NCBI RefSeq assembly: GCF_003050905.1
Contig: NZ_QAOT01000019.1
Strand: one strand, 5' to 3'
DNA: 64,000 nucleotides
Source: Cereibacter_A azotoformans
GTDB taxonomy: Bacteria; Pseudomonadota; Alphaproteobacteria; Rhodobacterales; Rhodobacteraceae
Part shown: piece by piece, positions 33,844-43,065 of the stretch
Numbering within the stretch: the stretch's first letter is position 1
Layout of the letters: each line of letters starts with the position of its first letter
Notes under the pieces: model-generated
Databases searched by the model: none
The model's input: the letters and a program-made list of their open reading frames with translations, nothing else
Told to the model about the DNA's origin: nothing
Translations under genes and position numbers: made by a program

Positions 33844-34050
33844 ATGGCCAACGGCACCGTGAAATGGTTCAACGCCACCAAAGGCTTCGGCTTCATCGCC
33901 CCGACGGGCGGCTCCAAGGACGTGTTCGTTCACGTCACCGCGCTTGAACGCGCCGGCATCCGGCAGCTCAACGACGGGCAGACCGTCACCTTCGACCTCG
34001 AGCGTGACCGCAACGGTCGCGAGTCGGCGACGAACCTCGTTCTCGCCTGA
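33844..34050 (+). CDS. cspA: Cold-shock protein (CspA family)
   Basis: A 68-residue nucleic-acid-binding beta barrel acting as an RNA chaperone. Both RNA-binding motifs are present: KGFGFIAP (RNP1) and VFVHVTAL (RNP2). GTVKWFNATKG is the usual start. AAGGAAA lies before the ATG. The long leader upstream (from about 33700) is typical for cold-shock mRNAs. A strong terminator follows, so it is monocistronic. Confidence 0.95.
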   Translation: MANGTVKWFNATKGFGFIAPTGGSKDVFVHVTALERAGIRQLNDGQTVTFDLERDRNGRESATNLVLA

Positions 34051-34075
34051 TCGAACCATCTTCGGATCGACATGG

Positions 34076-34101
34076 ACGGGCGGCCTATGGCCGCCCGTTT
34101 T
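34076..34101 (+). terminator. Rho-independent terminator of cspA
   Basis: ACGGGCGGCC, loop TAT, GGCCGCCCGT, then TTT. Perfect 10-base-pair GC-rich stem 26 bases after the stop codon. Confidence 0.9.
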
Positions 34102-34234
34102 GCTTGCAGAGTATCCATGGGGTATCGGTCGGCGGCAACCGCGAAGGGTCGGGCCGTGACGTTCCGCCAATGGCCCCCCGCAGACAGTCGGCCGCAAACG
34201 CCGCCCAGATCCCGCGCGCGAGCAGGGTGGCCGT

Positions 34235-34606
34235 TCACGCCAACCCGACGGCGCGCCCCAAGGCGTCGAGCAGACGCCACGGGTGGACCGGCTTGCCGAC
34301 ACTCTCGGCGCTCGCCAGAGCCTCGCCGCCGTCAAAGCCCGTGGAGGCGCAGGCCGAGCCGAGCGCGAAGGGCATCCCGGATTTCGAAGCCGCACGGCGA
34401 CCGGCACCACCAGCTTGCCGCGCAGGTTCAGATCGAGCGTTGCCACATCGGGATGCGCGCTGGATCGGCTGGCCCACCGCGGCCTCGGGCAGGGGCAGGA
34501 CCGAGGGGCCGAACTGGCCCGGCCCGGCGTCCTGCGCCAGCGCCGCGGCGCCCGTCAGCACAAGGCCGCAGGCCGCGGCGAGGGTCGGTCCGCCGCGACG
34601 GCCCAC
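34235..34606 (-). pseudogene. Signal-peptide-bearing fragment at the end of the SDR operon
   Basis: A GTG start lies one base past the SDR stop with GAGG before it. It encodes a good Sec signal (GRRGGPTLAAACGLVLTGAA, cleaved near ALAQ) followed by PSVLPLPEAAVGQPIQ. After that the frame turns Arg/Ser-rich, and a shifted frame reads HPDVATLDLNLRGKLVVPVA. This looks like the decayed start of a periplasmic enzyme gene; the opening faintly recalls arylsulfatases. The rest of 34102-34607 holds nothing else recognisable. Confidence 0.35.
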
Positions 34607-34607
34607 C

Positions 34608-35402
34608 TCACGACCCGAACAGGCGCACCACGGTGCCGCCGCCATGGACGTTGATCGTCTGCCCGCTGACCCAGGAGGCGGCGGGCGAGCAGAGCCAGAG
34701 CATGGCGTTGGCAATGTCCTGCGGCCGGCCGGGATGCCCGATCAGGTTGTCGGGATGCATCATCCGCTCCTGCATCTCGGGCGTGATCCCGGCGCTGGCA
34801 TAGCCCTCGGTGATCACCGTCCCGATCAGGATCGAGTTCACGCGGACCCGCCGGGCCAGCATGTGCGCGAGCGAGACCATCATCTGGTTCAGCGCCGCCT
34901 TGGCCGTCGCGTAGGGCAGGATGTCACTGGCCGGCACCGCCGACGAGAACGAGCCCGAATTGGTGATCGAGGCGTTCTTCGCCTTCTCGAGCCAGGGCAG
35001 GCAGGCCATGCTCATGCGGTAGGCGCTGATCGTGTTCAGCTTGTAGGAGGCGAGGAATTCGTCCTCGGGGATCGCGGCCGGGTCCGGCTGCCGCCCGCCC
35101 CAGCCCACGTTGTTGACCAGCGTCGAGATGCCGCCGAAGGCCGCGACCGTCTCCTTCACCACCACATCGATGTCCGCGGCGTCCGTCACGTCGCAGGCCA
35201 TGCCGCGGCAGTCGTTCCCGGTCTCGCGGGCGATTTTGGCGGCCGTTTCGTGGGCCATGTCGCCGTTCCGGTCGGCGATCATGACCCGGGCGCCCGCGCC
35301 CGACAGCGTCCGGGCGATCCCGGCGCCGATGTTCTGCGCGCCGCCGGTGATGATGACCGTGTGGCCGTCCATGCGGAATTCGGCAAAGGCGTCGAAGCTC
35401 AT
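34608..35402 (-). CDS. Short-chain dehydrogenase/reductase
   Basis: A 264-residue classical SDR. The cofactor loop GGAQNIGAG, the structural motif NNVGWGG and the catalytic YATAK with the preceding Ser (SGSFSSA) are present. The C-terminus ASWVSGQTINVHGGG is typical. GAGGAC precedes the ATG. It lies 40 bases after the HdhA-like gene in the same operon and is clearly paralogous to it, so the two may act in sequence on a steroid or other hydroxyl substrate. Confidence 0.9.
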   Translation of the reverse strand: MSFDAFAEFRMDGHTVIITGGAQNIGAGIARTLSGAGARVMIADRNGDMAHETAAKIARETGNDCRGMACDVTDAADIDVVVKETVAAFGGISTLVNNVGWGGRQPDPAAIPEDEFLASYKLNTISAYRMSMACLPWLEKAKNASITNSGSFSSAVPASDILPYATAKAALNQMMVSLAHMLARRVRVNSILIGTVITEGYASAGITPEMQERMMHPDNLIGHPGRPQDIANAMLWLCSPAASWVSGQTINVHGGGTVVRLFGS

Positions 35403-35442
35403 GGCGTGTCCTCGGCGATGGATGGGAAGGGTAAGGGCCGGG

Positions 35443-36210
35443 TCAGTCGAGTTCCTGCACGCCGCCGCCCGAGACGGTCAGGATCTGCCCGCTCACCCAG
35501 GCCGCCGCGGGCGAGCAGAGGTAGAGAGCGGCCGCGGCGATGTCGGCGGGCACGCCCAGCCGCTTGAGGGGCGTGTGCTTCAGCATCGCCGCCTCGACCT
35601 CGGGCGTGAGCACGGTGGCCAGCGCGTCGGTGCGGATCGCGCCCGGTGCGATGGCGTTGACGCGGATGTTCTTCGGCCCGAGATCGAAGGCGATGTTGCG
35701 GGTCAGGTGGCTGATCGCCGCCTTCGATGACCCGTAGGAGGCCATGCGCTGGTTCCTGTTCTCTCCCGACATGGACGAGATGTTCAGCACCGCACCGCCG
35801 CCCGCGGCCTCCATGTGCGGCACGGCCAGCTGTGTCAGCCGGAACGGGGCGAAGACGTTGAGCTCGTAGGCCCAGCGGAACTCCTCCATCGGCATGTCGA
35901 AGGGTTTCGGCCCGCCGCCCCCGGCGTTGTTGACAAGGATCGTGAGCCCGCCGAACCGATCGACCGCCGCCTGGACCGCGGCCTCCAGATCCTCTTCGCG
36001 CGTGACGTTGCAGGCGATCCCGACCGCCTGGCCGCCGGCGTCGCTGATCGCCGTGGCGACCGATCCGGCCGTGTCCTGCCTGAGATCGCTGACCACGACC
36101 GAGGCGCCCGCGCCGGCGAACATCTCGGCGATGCCGCGGCCGATGCCGGCTCCGGCGCCCGTCACCAGCGCAATCTGCCCATCCAGCCTGAAAAGACCTG
36201 GGTCGAACAT
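35443..36210 (-). CDS. hdhA: 7-alpha-hydroxysteroid dehydrogenase-like SDR
   Basis: A 255-residue SDR that follows E. coli HdhA very closely by memory. It shows MFDPGLFRLDGQIALVTGAG, NNAGGGGPKPFDMPMEEFR, YELNVF, YGSSKAAISHLTRNIAFDLG and the C-terminus WVSGQILTVSGGGVQEL. The catalytic Ser-Tyr-Lys and the glycine-rich NAD site are complete. HdhA oxidises the 7-alpha-hydroxyl of bile acids with NAD; in this organism the physiological substrate is unknown. It is first in the two-SDR operon, 114 bases downstream of the co-oriented regulator gene. Confidence 0.88.
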   Translation of the reverse strand: MFDPGLFRLDGQIALVTGAGAGIGRGIAEMFAGAGASVVVSDLRQDTAGSVATAISDAGGQAVGIACNVTREEDLEAAVQAAVDRFGGLTILVNNAGGGGPKPFDMPMEEFRWAYELNVFAPFRLTQLAVPHMEAAGGGAVLNISSMSGENRNQRMASYGSSKAAISHLTRNIAFDLGPKNIRVNAIAPGAIRTDALATVLTPEVEAAMLKHTPLKRLGVPADIAAAALYLCSPAAAWVSGQILTVSGGGVQELD

Positions 36211-36324
36211 ACCGACGTTCCCCCGAACATGACGATGGTTGGCGCGTCAAGAGGTAGCACGGCTTCGGGCAACCGCTGAGGGGGCACCTGCCCAAAATGG
36301 GCACCCCTGCGGCCTTGAGACGCC

Positions 36325-36828
36325 TCAGCCGCCGGGGCGATCGCACAGGGCCTCGAGATCGGCGACGAGTCGGGCGACGCGGCGGCGTGACCTCAGATCC
36401 ACCTCGGCGAGGTCGCGGCGCACCCGCGTGTCCGTCCCGCTTTCGTCCGCGAGGATGAACCATCCCCCGTCCGCCGCCTGCGCGATCCAGCCCCGCTCCT
36501 CCATCCGCGCCAGCTTGCGCCGGACCGACTCGCGCGGGATCCCGGTCACATCGGCCAGCCGGGAGGCCGAGACCGACATCCGCTCGGCCGGAACCGCGCG
36601 CGGGTCGCCTCCGGCCTCGCGGATCGCCCGCAGCCGGCGCTGGCCGATCACCGCCAGCAGGAGCATCTTCTGCAGATCGCCCTCGAAGCTGCGCGCGAGA
36701 TCGGTGAGATGGTCCACCACGAACTCCACGAAGGCATATTGGTAAATCGGATAATGTTCGGCGAACCGCTCGAGCAGAACCTCGGTCCGCCCGTCCCGAT
36801 CGACCTCCGCTGCCCGTGTCCTGGCCAT
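36325..36828 (-). CDS. Winged-helix transcriptional regulator
   Basis: A 167-residue regulator. A central winged helix reads VSASRLADVTGIPRESVRRK and LARMEERGWIAQ, flanked by an N-terminal dimer helix (YPIYQYAFVEFVVDHL) and a charged C-terminal helix. It resembles MarR-like single-domain regulators but is not assigned with certainty. GGGGGG lies upstream of ATG 36828; ATG 36855 is an alternative. It lies just upstream of the SDR pair on the same strand, so it probably controls them. Confidence 0.7.
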   Translation of the reverse strand: MARTRAAEVDRDGRTEVLLERFAEHYPIYQYAFVEFVVDHLTDLARSFEGDLQKMLLLAVIGQRRLRAIREAGGDPRAVPAERMSVSASRLADVTGIPRESVRRKLARMEERGWIAQAADGGWFILADESGTDTRVRRDLAEVDLRSRRRVARLVADLEALCDRPGG

Positions 36829-37028
36829 CGCTGACCCCCCCCTCGAACCGCGCATCCCGGCAAACCGGTCCGGCCTGCGCAATGGAAGGGCACGGATGGC
36901 CTGCGTGACAACGGTTCTTTGGAGGTATCGCCTTTCGGCCCCTCCGGGCGCGGCGACCCTTGCCAGAGGGGGGCTTTCTCGTCCACATGCAGGTCGCAGC
37001 CCGCCGGATCGGGCAAAGGGGGTCCGTC

Positions 37029-37322
37029 ATGCGTTACATGTTCCGTCCCGTGCTGGCAGCCATTCTGCTCGTGGCCGGTTGCGCTGGCGACGCAGGCGGC
37101 ATGGGCAGCCGGGTCACCGTCGAACGCGCGGGAGGCGAGCTTCTGAAGCTCCGCGCCGGGCCGGGGCTGGGCTATCGTGTTCTCCTCGGCCTGCCGGATG
37201 GCACGGCCCTCGTGCGCCACGGGTGCGTGACCGAGGTGGGCCAACGCTGGTGCCGGGTCTCGCTGGTCGAGGCGCCGCGCCTGACCGGCTATGTCGCGGC
37301 CGACTATCTGTCCCGGCGCTGA
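37029..37322 (+). CDS. SH3-domain lipoprotein
   Basis: A 97-residue exported lipoprotein with lipobox LLVAGC (Cys near residue 18) followed by a single bacterial SH3-like domain. Marks are GGELLKLRAGPGLGYRVLLG, GTALVRHGC, GQRWCRVSL and GYVAADYLSRR. Two Cys in the domain could form a disulphide. Such domains bind peptidoglycan. AAAGGGGG precedes the ATG. Confidence 0.75.
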   Translation: MRYMFRPVLAAILLVAGCAGDAGGMGSRVTVERAGGELLKLRAGPGLGYRVLLGLPDGTALVRHGCVTEVGQRWCRVSLVEAPRLTGYVAADYLSRR

Positions 37323-37497
37323 CCCTTGGGCGCCTGCGGCCCGACAGGCAGCCGATGCCGCACGGTGGCACCCGGTCCGCACGTCCGACTGAAACGCCAT
37401 TGGTTCACCGCCGGCACACGATTATGCACGGCCGGGTTTCCCGAATGACTGGGGCGCCCGCGGTCATCGGGACCCGCCCCCTGCGGGAGCCCTCCGC

Positions 37498-38385
37498 ATG
37501 AAGGCGCTGGCCGCCCCGACCGGCGAGCCGCTGGGCATTGTGCTGCGCATCGGCTCGACGCTCGCCTTTGCGGCGATGGGCGCCTGCATCAAGGCCCTGG
37601 GCGACGGCGTGCCGCTGGGGCAGGTGGTGTTCTTCCGGTCGGCCGTGGCGCTGGTGCCGCTGGCCCTCTTCCTGTGGTGGTGCGGCGGCATCCGCGAGGG
37701 GATCGCGACGCGCCGCCCGCTGGGCCACATCGGCCGCTGCCTGATGGGCGCCGCGGCCATGTTCACCTCCTTCGCAACGATCCGGCTGCTGCCCCTCGCC
37801 GAGGCGACGATGCTCTCCTATCTCGCGCCCGTCATGCTGGCGCTGCTGGGCTGGGCCCTGCTGGATGAGCGGCTTGGGCCGCGGCGGCTGGGCGGCGTGG
37901 CGCTTGGCCTCGGCGGAGGGGTGGCCTTCTGCCTGCCGGCCTTCTCCGGCAGCCTGCCCGCGGGGGCGGGGGTGGGCGTGACGCTGGGGCTTGTGACCGC
38001 CGTCCTGACGGCCGGCGCGCTGATCCAGGTGCGGCGTCTGACGCTGGCCGGAGAGCGCGCAGGCGCCATCGCCTTCTGGTTTGCCGTGGTCTCGGCGTTC
38101 GCGGGCCTCGCCACGCTGCCGATGGGCTGGACCTGGCCCGGAGCTGCGCAGGCGATGCTGCTGGTCGGTGCGGGCGTCTCGGGCGGCGTCGCGCACATCC
38201 TGATGACGCTGTCCTTCCGCCACGCCGAGGCCGCGGCCCTTGCGCCGTTCGAATATCTCTCGATCCTCTGGGCCGCGGCGGCGGGTGTGCTGTTCTTTGC
38301 CGAAGTCCCCGGCGCGACCTTCCTTCTGGCCGGGCCGCTGATTCTGGCCGGCGCGGTCATCGCCTCGTCGCGGGGGCGGTCGTGA
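37498..38385 (+). CDS. EamA/DMT-family transporter
   Basis: A 295-residue membrane protein with ten predicted helices in two EamA repeats (about 15-145 and 155-290). Marks are FAAMGACIKALGDGVPLGQV and FFRSAVALVPLAL in repeat 1, and FEYLSILWAAAAGVLFFAE with PGATFLLAGPLILAG in repeat 2. Related proteins move small metabolites such as S-adenosylmethionine, riboflavin or amino acids. The substrate is unknown here. Confidence 0.9.
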   Translation: MKALAAPTGEPLGIVLRIGSTLAFAAMGACIKALGDGVPLGQVVFFRSAVALVPLALFLWWCGGIREGIATRRPLGHIGRCLMGAAAMFTSFATIRLLPLAEATMLSYLAPVMLALLGWALLDERLGPRRLGGVALGLGGGVAFCLPAFSGSLPAGAGVGVTLGLVTAVLTAGALIQVRRLTLAGERAGAIAFWFAVVSAFAGLATLPMGWTWPGAAQAMLLVGAGVSGGVAHILMTLSFRHAEAAALAPFEYLSILWAAAAGVLFFAEVPGATFLLAGPLILAGAVIASSRGRS

Positions 38386-38548
38386 CGCTGGCGCCCGAAG
38401 TGTCAGGACGGATCCCGGAGACCGGCGTCGGCTTTCGCCCTAGCAAGCGGGTGGGGAAGGGGGCGCTGCTTGTGGCGCCCGATCCGTGGCCGTTCTGGGG
38501 CTGCCGGCGCTTTGTGCCCGGTCCCGCGCGGGCCGCGGCCGCCTCCGC

Positions 38549-39787
38549 CTAGCGGCCAGCGGTCGCCAGCGCCAGCCCGTCCACCACGGCGGTGAAGGCC
38601 TCGGCGCTCTCGATCCGGGCCGCGGGGCAGAGCGCGCGCGCCTCCTCGGCCACCAGACGCATCAGGCTCGACCCGCCGACGAGGATCACCACCGCCACGT
38701 CCGACGGCGCGACCCCGGCCTTCCGGCAGGTCTCGGCCGCCGCGTCGCGGATCAGGTCCCGATGCCGGGCGAGGGCCGCGTCCAGCGAGGCGCCGGTGAT
38801 CTCGGCATAGAGCCCGTGCTCGATCCGGCCCATGCGGATCATCGCGCCGGGGCGGCCGGCGTTGGCGTCGATCTTGCCGCGCTCGACGGCAAAGGCGAGA
38901 TCATGGCCCAACTCATGCTCCAGCACCTCGGCCAGACGGCCGAGCTTGCCCGGCTCAACCGCGCGCTTCGCGAGCCCGGCCACGGCCTGACGGGTCTCGC
39001 GCGTGTAGAGGAAGGGGATCTTCTCCCATGTGGCGAGATCGAGATAGAGGTCGTTCGGCATCGGCAGGCGGCCGGGTCCGAACTCGCGGCGCAGTTCTCC
39101 GCCGCTGCCCAGAAGCGGCATGGCATGGGAAAGTGAGATCGCGCGGTCGAAGTCAGTGCCGCCCAGCCGGATCCCGTGGCTGGCGAGGATCCGGCAGCGC
39201 CCCTCCTCGCCTTGAAACAGCGTGAAATCCGAGGTGCCGCCCCCGATGTCGAGGATCAGGCCGGTCTCGCCCTCGCGGCCGAGGCCGTGGCTGGCCAGCG
39301 CCGCCGCCTCGGGCTCGAAGAGGAAGGCCACCTCCTCAAAGCCCGCGGCCCGGTAGCAGGCGCGCAGATCGGCCTCGGCGCGGGCATCGCGGTCGGGGTC
39401 TGGGTGGAAATGCACCGGCCGGCCCGACAGGACGCGCGGCAGGGGACGGCCGACCTCGGCCTCGGCGCGCCGCTTCACCTCGGCCAGGAACTCGGTCACC
39501 ACATCGGCCAGCCTGCGCCGCCGGCGGCCGATCAGGCGCGGTTCCTGCAGGAGGGGCGCGCCGAGCACGCTTTTCAGCGCGCGCATGTAGCGGCCCTCGT
39601 CGCCTGCGACCAGCGCCGCACCGGCGGCCGCCCCGATCCGCATCGGCCCGCCATCGGCGGGGAAGAAGACGGCCGTGGGCAGCGTCTCGCCCTCGCCCGC
39701 GAGGCAGATCCGCCGGGGCCGACCCTCCTCCAGCACCGCCGCGGCCGAGTTGGAGGTGCCGAAGTCGAGGGCGAGCGTGTCGTTCAT
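38549..39787 (-). CDS. Hsp70-family protein lacking the substrate domain (YegD-like)
   Basis: A 412-residue actin-fold ATPase. Phosphate 1 is LALDFGTSNSAAAV, phosphate 2 is LILDIGGGTSDFTLF, the adenosine motif is VILVGGSSLMRLV, and the connector is FEPEAAAL. It stops at the end of the nucleotide-binding domain and has no peptide-binding lid, like YegD. It is likely an atypical chaperone or scaffold of unknown client. AGGAAG precedes the ATG. It diverges from the lipoprotein/Slam-like pair. Confidence 0.88.
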   Translation of the reverse strand: MNDTLALDFGTSNSAAAVLEEGRPRRICLAGEGETLPTAVFFPADGGPMRIGAAAGAALVAGDEGRYMRALKSVLGAPLLQEPRLIGRRRRRLADVVTEFLAEVKRRAEAEVGRPLPRVLSGRPVHFHPDPDRDARAEADLRACYRAAGFEEVAFLFEPEAAALASHGLGREGETGLILDIGGGTSDFTLFQGEEGRCRILASHGIRLGGTDFDRAISLSHAMPLLGSGGELRREFGPGRLPMPNDLYLDLATWEKIPFLYTRETRQAVAGLAKRAVEPGKLGRLAEVLEHELGHDLAFAVERGKIDANAGRPGAMIRMGRIEHGLYAEITGASLDAALARHRDLIRDAAAETCRKAGVAPSDVAVVILVGGSSLMRLVAEEARALCPAARIESAEAFTAVVDGLALATAGR

Positions 39788-40030
39788 GGCGGTCTTCCTC
39801 TGCGGCAGGGCGCGCGGGTTACCCGGCCGCGGCGCGCTCGGCAAGCCCGGAAAACGGCGACGGGGCCGGGGGGGGGGCGTCTTTCTCATGCCGGCAAGTT
39901 CGCCACGATCGGCCAGGAAATTCTCATGCCGGCTTGCAACCGGAGCCGTCCGGGGGTCCAGATGGCCGGGCCCCGGCGGAGCCTCTGCCGGCGGCAGGGG
40001 CGATCCGAAGGCGGAAGGGACGGATTTCAG

Positions 40031-40915
40031 ATGATCTCGGCAAGGATGGCGGACGAACGACCGGCGGCCCGCAGGGGGGTGCGCGCCGCGCTCTGGGCGG
40101 CGGTCTGCTGCAGCCTGGCCGCATGCGGCGGTGGGGGCGGCGGCGGCGGCCAGCCCGAGCCGAACTTCCCCGGCCGCGAGGTGGTGACCGAAGGAATCCA
40201 GAATTACGTCACGGACCACAACGGCTACAGCCGGGTCCGCATCGACAACGCCACGAGACAGGCCGACCGCGACGCGCTTGGCCAGTTCGACGACGCCGAT
40301 CCCGCCTCGCCCGCGGGCTACCGCAGCCTGATCGAGGAGGCGGAGAACGGCTTTCCCGACTCGGTCTTCGTCGAGGTCATCGCCCGGATGGACGGGAGCG
40401 GCAAGGACGGCGGCAAGGTCGTGAAGGTCCTGCGCCTGACCGCGGACCAGGCGCCCTTCGACAATGTGGACAAGGCCGGCAATCCGGTCGGCAGCGGCAA
40501 GTATTACTTCCGCGGCACGGGCAGCTTCCGGGTCTATGCGAGCGTGGACGGCGGCGGGGTCCTGACCGGGAAGGGCGATCTCGAGAACCTGACCATCGAC
40601 TTCGACAAGGGCACGGCCGCGATCAACCTGCGGACGGGCGTCAACGACACGTCGCAGATCGAGACCCAGATCCTCGCCGACGATCTGGCCTTCAACATCG
40701 TGACCGGCACCTTCGGCGGCGCCATCACCCAGACCGCGCGGGTCGGAGGCGAGACGCTGACGGCCCGCGGCCACCTGCGCGGCAGCATCAGCGGCACCGA
40801 AGACAGCCTCAAGCGGCTGAACGAAAGGATGACGACCTCGGGGGTCTTCAGCGCCGATGGCGAGCGACTGAAATCCGACGGGATCTTCTGGGGCAGCCAG
40901 CTCAACTACCGCTGA
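40031..40915 (+). CDS. Putative surface lipoprotein with poly-glycine tether (TbpB-like barrel)
   Basis: A 294-residue lipoprotein. The signal ends in the lipobox LAAC (Cys32), and eight glycines follow directly, a tether style common in surface-exposed neisserial-type lipoproteins. The body has a DxxGY-rich segment and a C-terminal region of alternating strands (YYFRGTGSFRVYASVDGGG, NLTIDFDKGTAAINLRTG, GTFGGAITQTARVGGETLTA, IFWGSQLNYR). This suggests an eight-stranded barrel as in TbpB or factor-H-binding-type proteins. Its TGA overlaps the ATG of a Slam-like barrel gene, the expected exporter. The second start at 40046 is possible. No ligand can be inferred. Confidence 0.75.
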   Translation: MISARMADERPAARRGVRAALWAAVCCSLAACGGGGGGGGQPEPNFPGREVVTEGIQNYVTDHNGYSRVRIDNATRQADRDALGQFDDADPASPAGYRSLIEEAENGFPDSVFVEVIARMDGSGKDGGKVVKVLRLTADQAPFDNVDKAGNPVGSGKYYFRGTGSFRVYASVDGGGVLTGKGDLENLTIDFDKGTAAINLRTGVNDTSQIETQILADDLAFNIVTGTFGGAITQTARVGGETLTARGHLRGSISGTEDSLKRLNERMTTSGVFSADGERLKSDGIFWGSQLNYR

Positions 40916-41991
40916 TGGTCCGGGGAAAGTGCCGGGCCGCGCCCTGGGGGTGGCTGGGGGCGTGGATCCTTGTCCTGATGCTCGGGGTGGCCGAGGCGCG
41001 CGCCCAGAGCTACGAGCTGGGCCGCAGCGGCGATCTGGTCGTGTCCGAGCGGCTGCGGATCCTGGCCCACGGCCGGGCGCTGGCCGACGGGGCGAGCCCC
41101 ATGGCGCGCATCCGATCGCTCAAGGCGGACATGACCGCGCAGGGCTTCTACCACGAAGGCCCCGGCCTCGCCTGGGTGCTGGCCGAGGCTTCGCTGCGTC
41201 CGACGCTCGGCTGGTCGCCCAACCTGAACGGGGGCGTGAGCCGCCGCCGGATCGAGTTCGGCGGCGGCTGGCTTGAGATCGACCCGGCCTATGTCGCGCG
41301 CGCGGGCGCCACGGCCGGCCTCCGGTTCGAAAGCGAGGCGCGCCTTGCCTGGGGGACGGGCCGGTTCCTGCAGGCGGAACTGGACGGCGCCATCTCGCGC
41401 GCGCGCGAAAGCGGCTATGAGCGGCGCGACCGGCGGTTCCTGCTCTGCAGCGGCAATCACGTCACGGGCTGGACCTTCCTCGACCTGTGCCTGCGGCAGA
41501 CCGAGAGCGACCGCAGCCTGAGCCAGTCCGAACAGCGCGACGGGTCCGTGGCCGTCTCGCGGCTGTTCGCGGCCCCCGGCAGCTATCACGAGATCCGCAT
41601 GGAACTGGGCGAGCGTCGCAGGCCGGGCATGGGCCAGCCGCGTGTCGGCCTCGAATGGCATTCGGTCTGGTCCGGCGCCGCCACCCGCTTCGGCCTGGAT
41701 CTGGGACGTCCGGTCAGGGACCAGACGGTCGAGCGGCTGGAGGCCTTTGCCGAACTGCGCTGGCGCATGGGCGGGGCCGTCACCGGCCTGTCGCTCTGGG
41801 GCTCGCACGCCTCGGGCGGGCAGGTCTTCGGGATCGGGCAGAGGGATCGGACCCTCGGGCTCGCCCTGTTCCGGCAGATCACGCCCCGGCTCGACCTGTC
41901 GGTGCAATATGTGCAGACCGACTCGACCGTGGATCTCTTCGACAGCCGCCAGGTGGGCCTCGACCTGTCATGGCGCCTGCGCCTGCGGTAA
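40915..41991 (+). CDS. Slam-like outer-membrane barrel protein
   Basis: A 358-residue exported protein. The signal ends at EARAQ, a short helical N-terminal part follows (about 35-95), then about 260 residues of amphipathic beta strands ending in QVGLDLSWRLRLR, an outer-membrane barrel finish. RPTLGWSPNLNGGVSRRRIE recalls the start of the Slam (DUF560) barrel, which carries lipoproteins across the outer membrane. The tetratricopeptide region of neisserial Slam is missing or minimal. Start and stop overlap in TGATG with the lipoprotein gene, so the pair is co-translated. The Slam assignment is an inference from context and strand pattern. Confidence 0.65.
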   Translation: MVRGKCRAAPWGWLGAWILVLMLGVAEARAQSYELGRSGDLVVSERLRILAHGRALADGASPMARIRSLKADMTAQGFYHEGPGLAWVLAEASLRPTLGWSPNLNGGVSRRRIEFGGGWLEIDPAYVARAGATAGLRFESEARLAWGTGRFLQAELDGAISRARESGYERRDRRFLLCSGNHVTGWTFLDLCLRQTESDRSLSQSEQRDGSVAVSRLFAAPGSYHEIRMELGERRRPGMGQPRVGLEWHSVWSGAATRFGLDLGRPVRDQTVERLEAFAELRWRMGGAVTGLSLWGSHASGGQVFGIGQRDRTLGLALFRQITPRLDLSVQYVQTDSTVDLFDSRQVGLDLSWRLRLR

Positions 41992-42096
41992 GCCCTCTGC
42001 CTGCCGCACGGAGAACGCCCCCGCATACCCGACCCCGCGGGAGAAGGCCGCAGCCTTCATCACACAACATAATTCGCATTAGCCGACCGGCTTGCC

Positions 42097-42993
42097 TCAC
42101 GCGGTCATGACCAGGCGACGACGCGCTTCCGCCGCCACCTCCCTTGTCAGCGCCTCGAGAAGGCGCGCGCCCAGTCGGGCGTGCTGCCAGTGCAGGGGAA
42201 CGTCCAGAGGGCGCCCGGGCACGAGTTCGGCCAGGCGGCCCGCCGCGAGATGCCCCGCCGCCAGCGGCAGCGGGTTCAGCGCCCAGCCGAGCCCCGCGAG
42301 GCTTGCATCGAGAAATCCCTGCGTCGAAGGCACCCAATGAGTCGGCGCCTTCAGCTCGTGCCCGATCGTCTGGCGCACCCAGCGCGCCTGCAACCCGTCC
42401 TTGCGGTCGAACCGCAGGACGGGCGCCCGCGCGAGGGCCGTGGGGTTGACCCCCTCGGGAAAGTGCCGGGCCAGGAATGCGGGGCTCGCACTGGCGACGT
42501 AGCGGAGGGCGCCGAGCGCGCGTGTCCGGCAGCCGGTCACGGGTGTCGGATCGGCGGTGACGGCCGCGAGAACCTCGCCCGTGCGCAGGCGCGCCGCGGT
42601 ATGCTCCTCGTCCTCCAGCACGAGGTCGAGGAGTGCCCCCGTGGCCGCCGAGAAGCGCGCCGCGGCGGGCAGGAACCAGCTGCCGAGCGAATCCGCGTTC
42701 ACCGCCACCCGGAGCGTCGCCGGCCCCTCCTCCGGTCCCGCCAGCGCGGGCAGGTCGGCCAGCTCACTCTCCAGCAGACGCACGCGCTCGACATGGGCGC
42801 AGAGCCGCGCTCCGGCCTCGGTCGGCACCGGCGGCTGGCTGCGCACGACCAGCGTCGCGCCCACCCGCTCTTCCAGCGCGCGGATGCGCTGCGACACGGC
42901 CGAGGGCGTCACGCCCAGCACGGCCGCGGCCCGGTCAAAGCCACCCTCGCGCACCACGGCGGCAAGGGCGGCCAACAGCGGATAGTCCAGCAT
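42097..42993 (-). CDS. argP: LysR-type regulator ArgP-like
   Basis: A 298-residue LysR regulator with N-terminal winged helix (FDRAAAVLGVTPSAVSQRIR, ALEERVGATLVVR) and a ligand-binding domain with the ArgP-type marks LRVAVNADSLGSWFLPA, LDLVLEDEEHTAARLRTGEV and TQGFLDASLAGLGWALNP. ArgP activates the basic amino-acid exporter ArgO in response to arginine or lysine. It is divergent from a LysE/ArgO exporter gene 72 bases away, the classic arrangement. Confidence 0.93.
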   Translation of the reverse strand: MLDYPLLAALAAVVREGGFDRAAAVLGVTPSAVSQRIRALEERVGATLVVRSQPPVPTEAGARLCAHVERVRLLESELADLPALAGPEEGPATLRVAVNADSLGSWFLPAAARFSAATGALLDLVLEDEEHTAARLRTGEVLAAVTADPTPVTGCRTRALGALRYVASASPAFLARHFPEGVNPTALARAPVLRFDRKDGLQARWVRQTIGHELKAPTHWVPSTQGFLDASLAGLGWALNPLPLAAGHLAAGRLAELVPGRPLDVPLHWQHARLGARLLEALTREVAAEARRRLVMTA

Positions 42994-43065
42994 CCTTAGC
43001 TCCGCTTCATCAGCATTAGCATCCTGAACTGGACTACACCCGCCACCCGCGGCAGGAAAGCCGTC

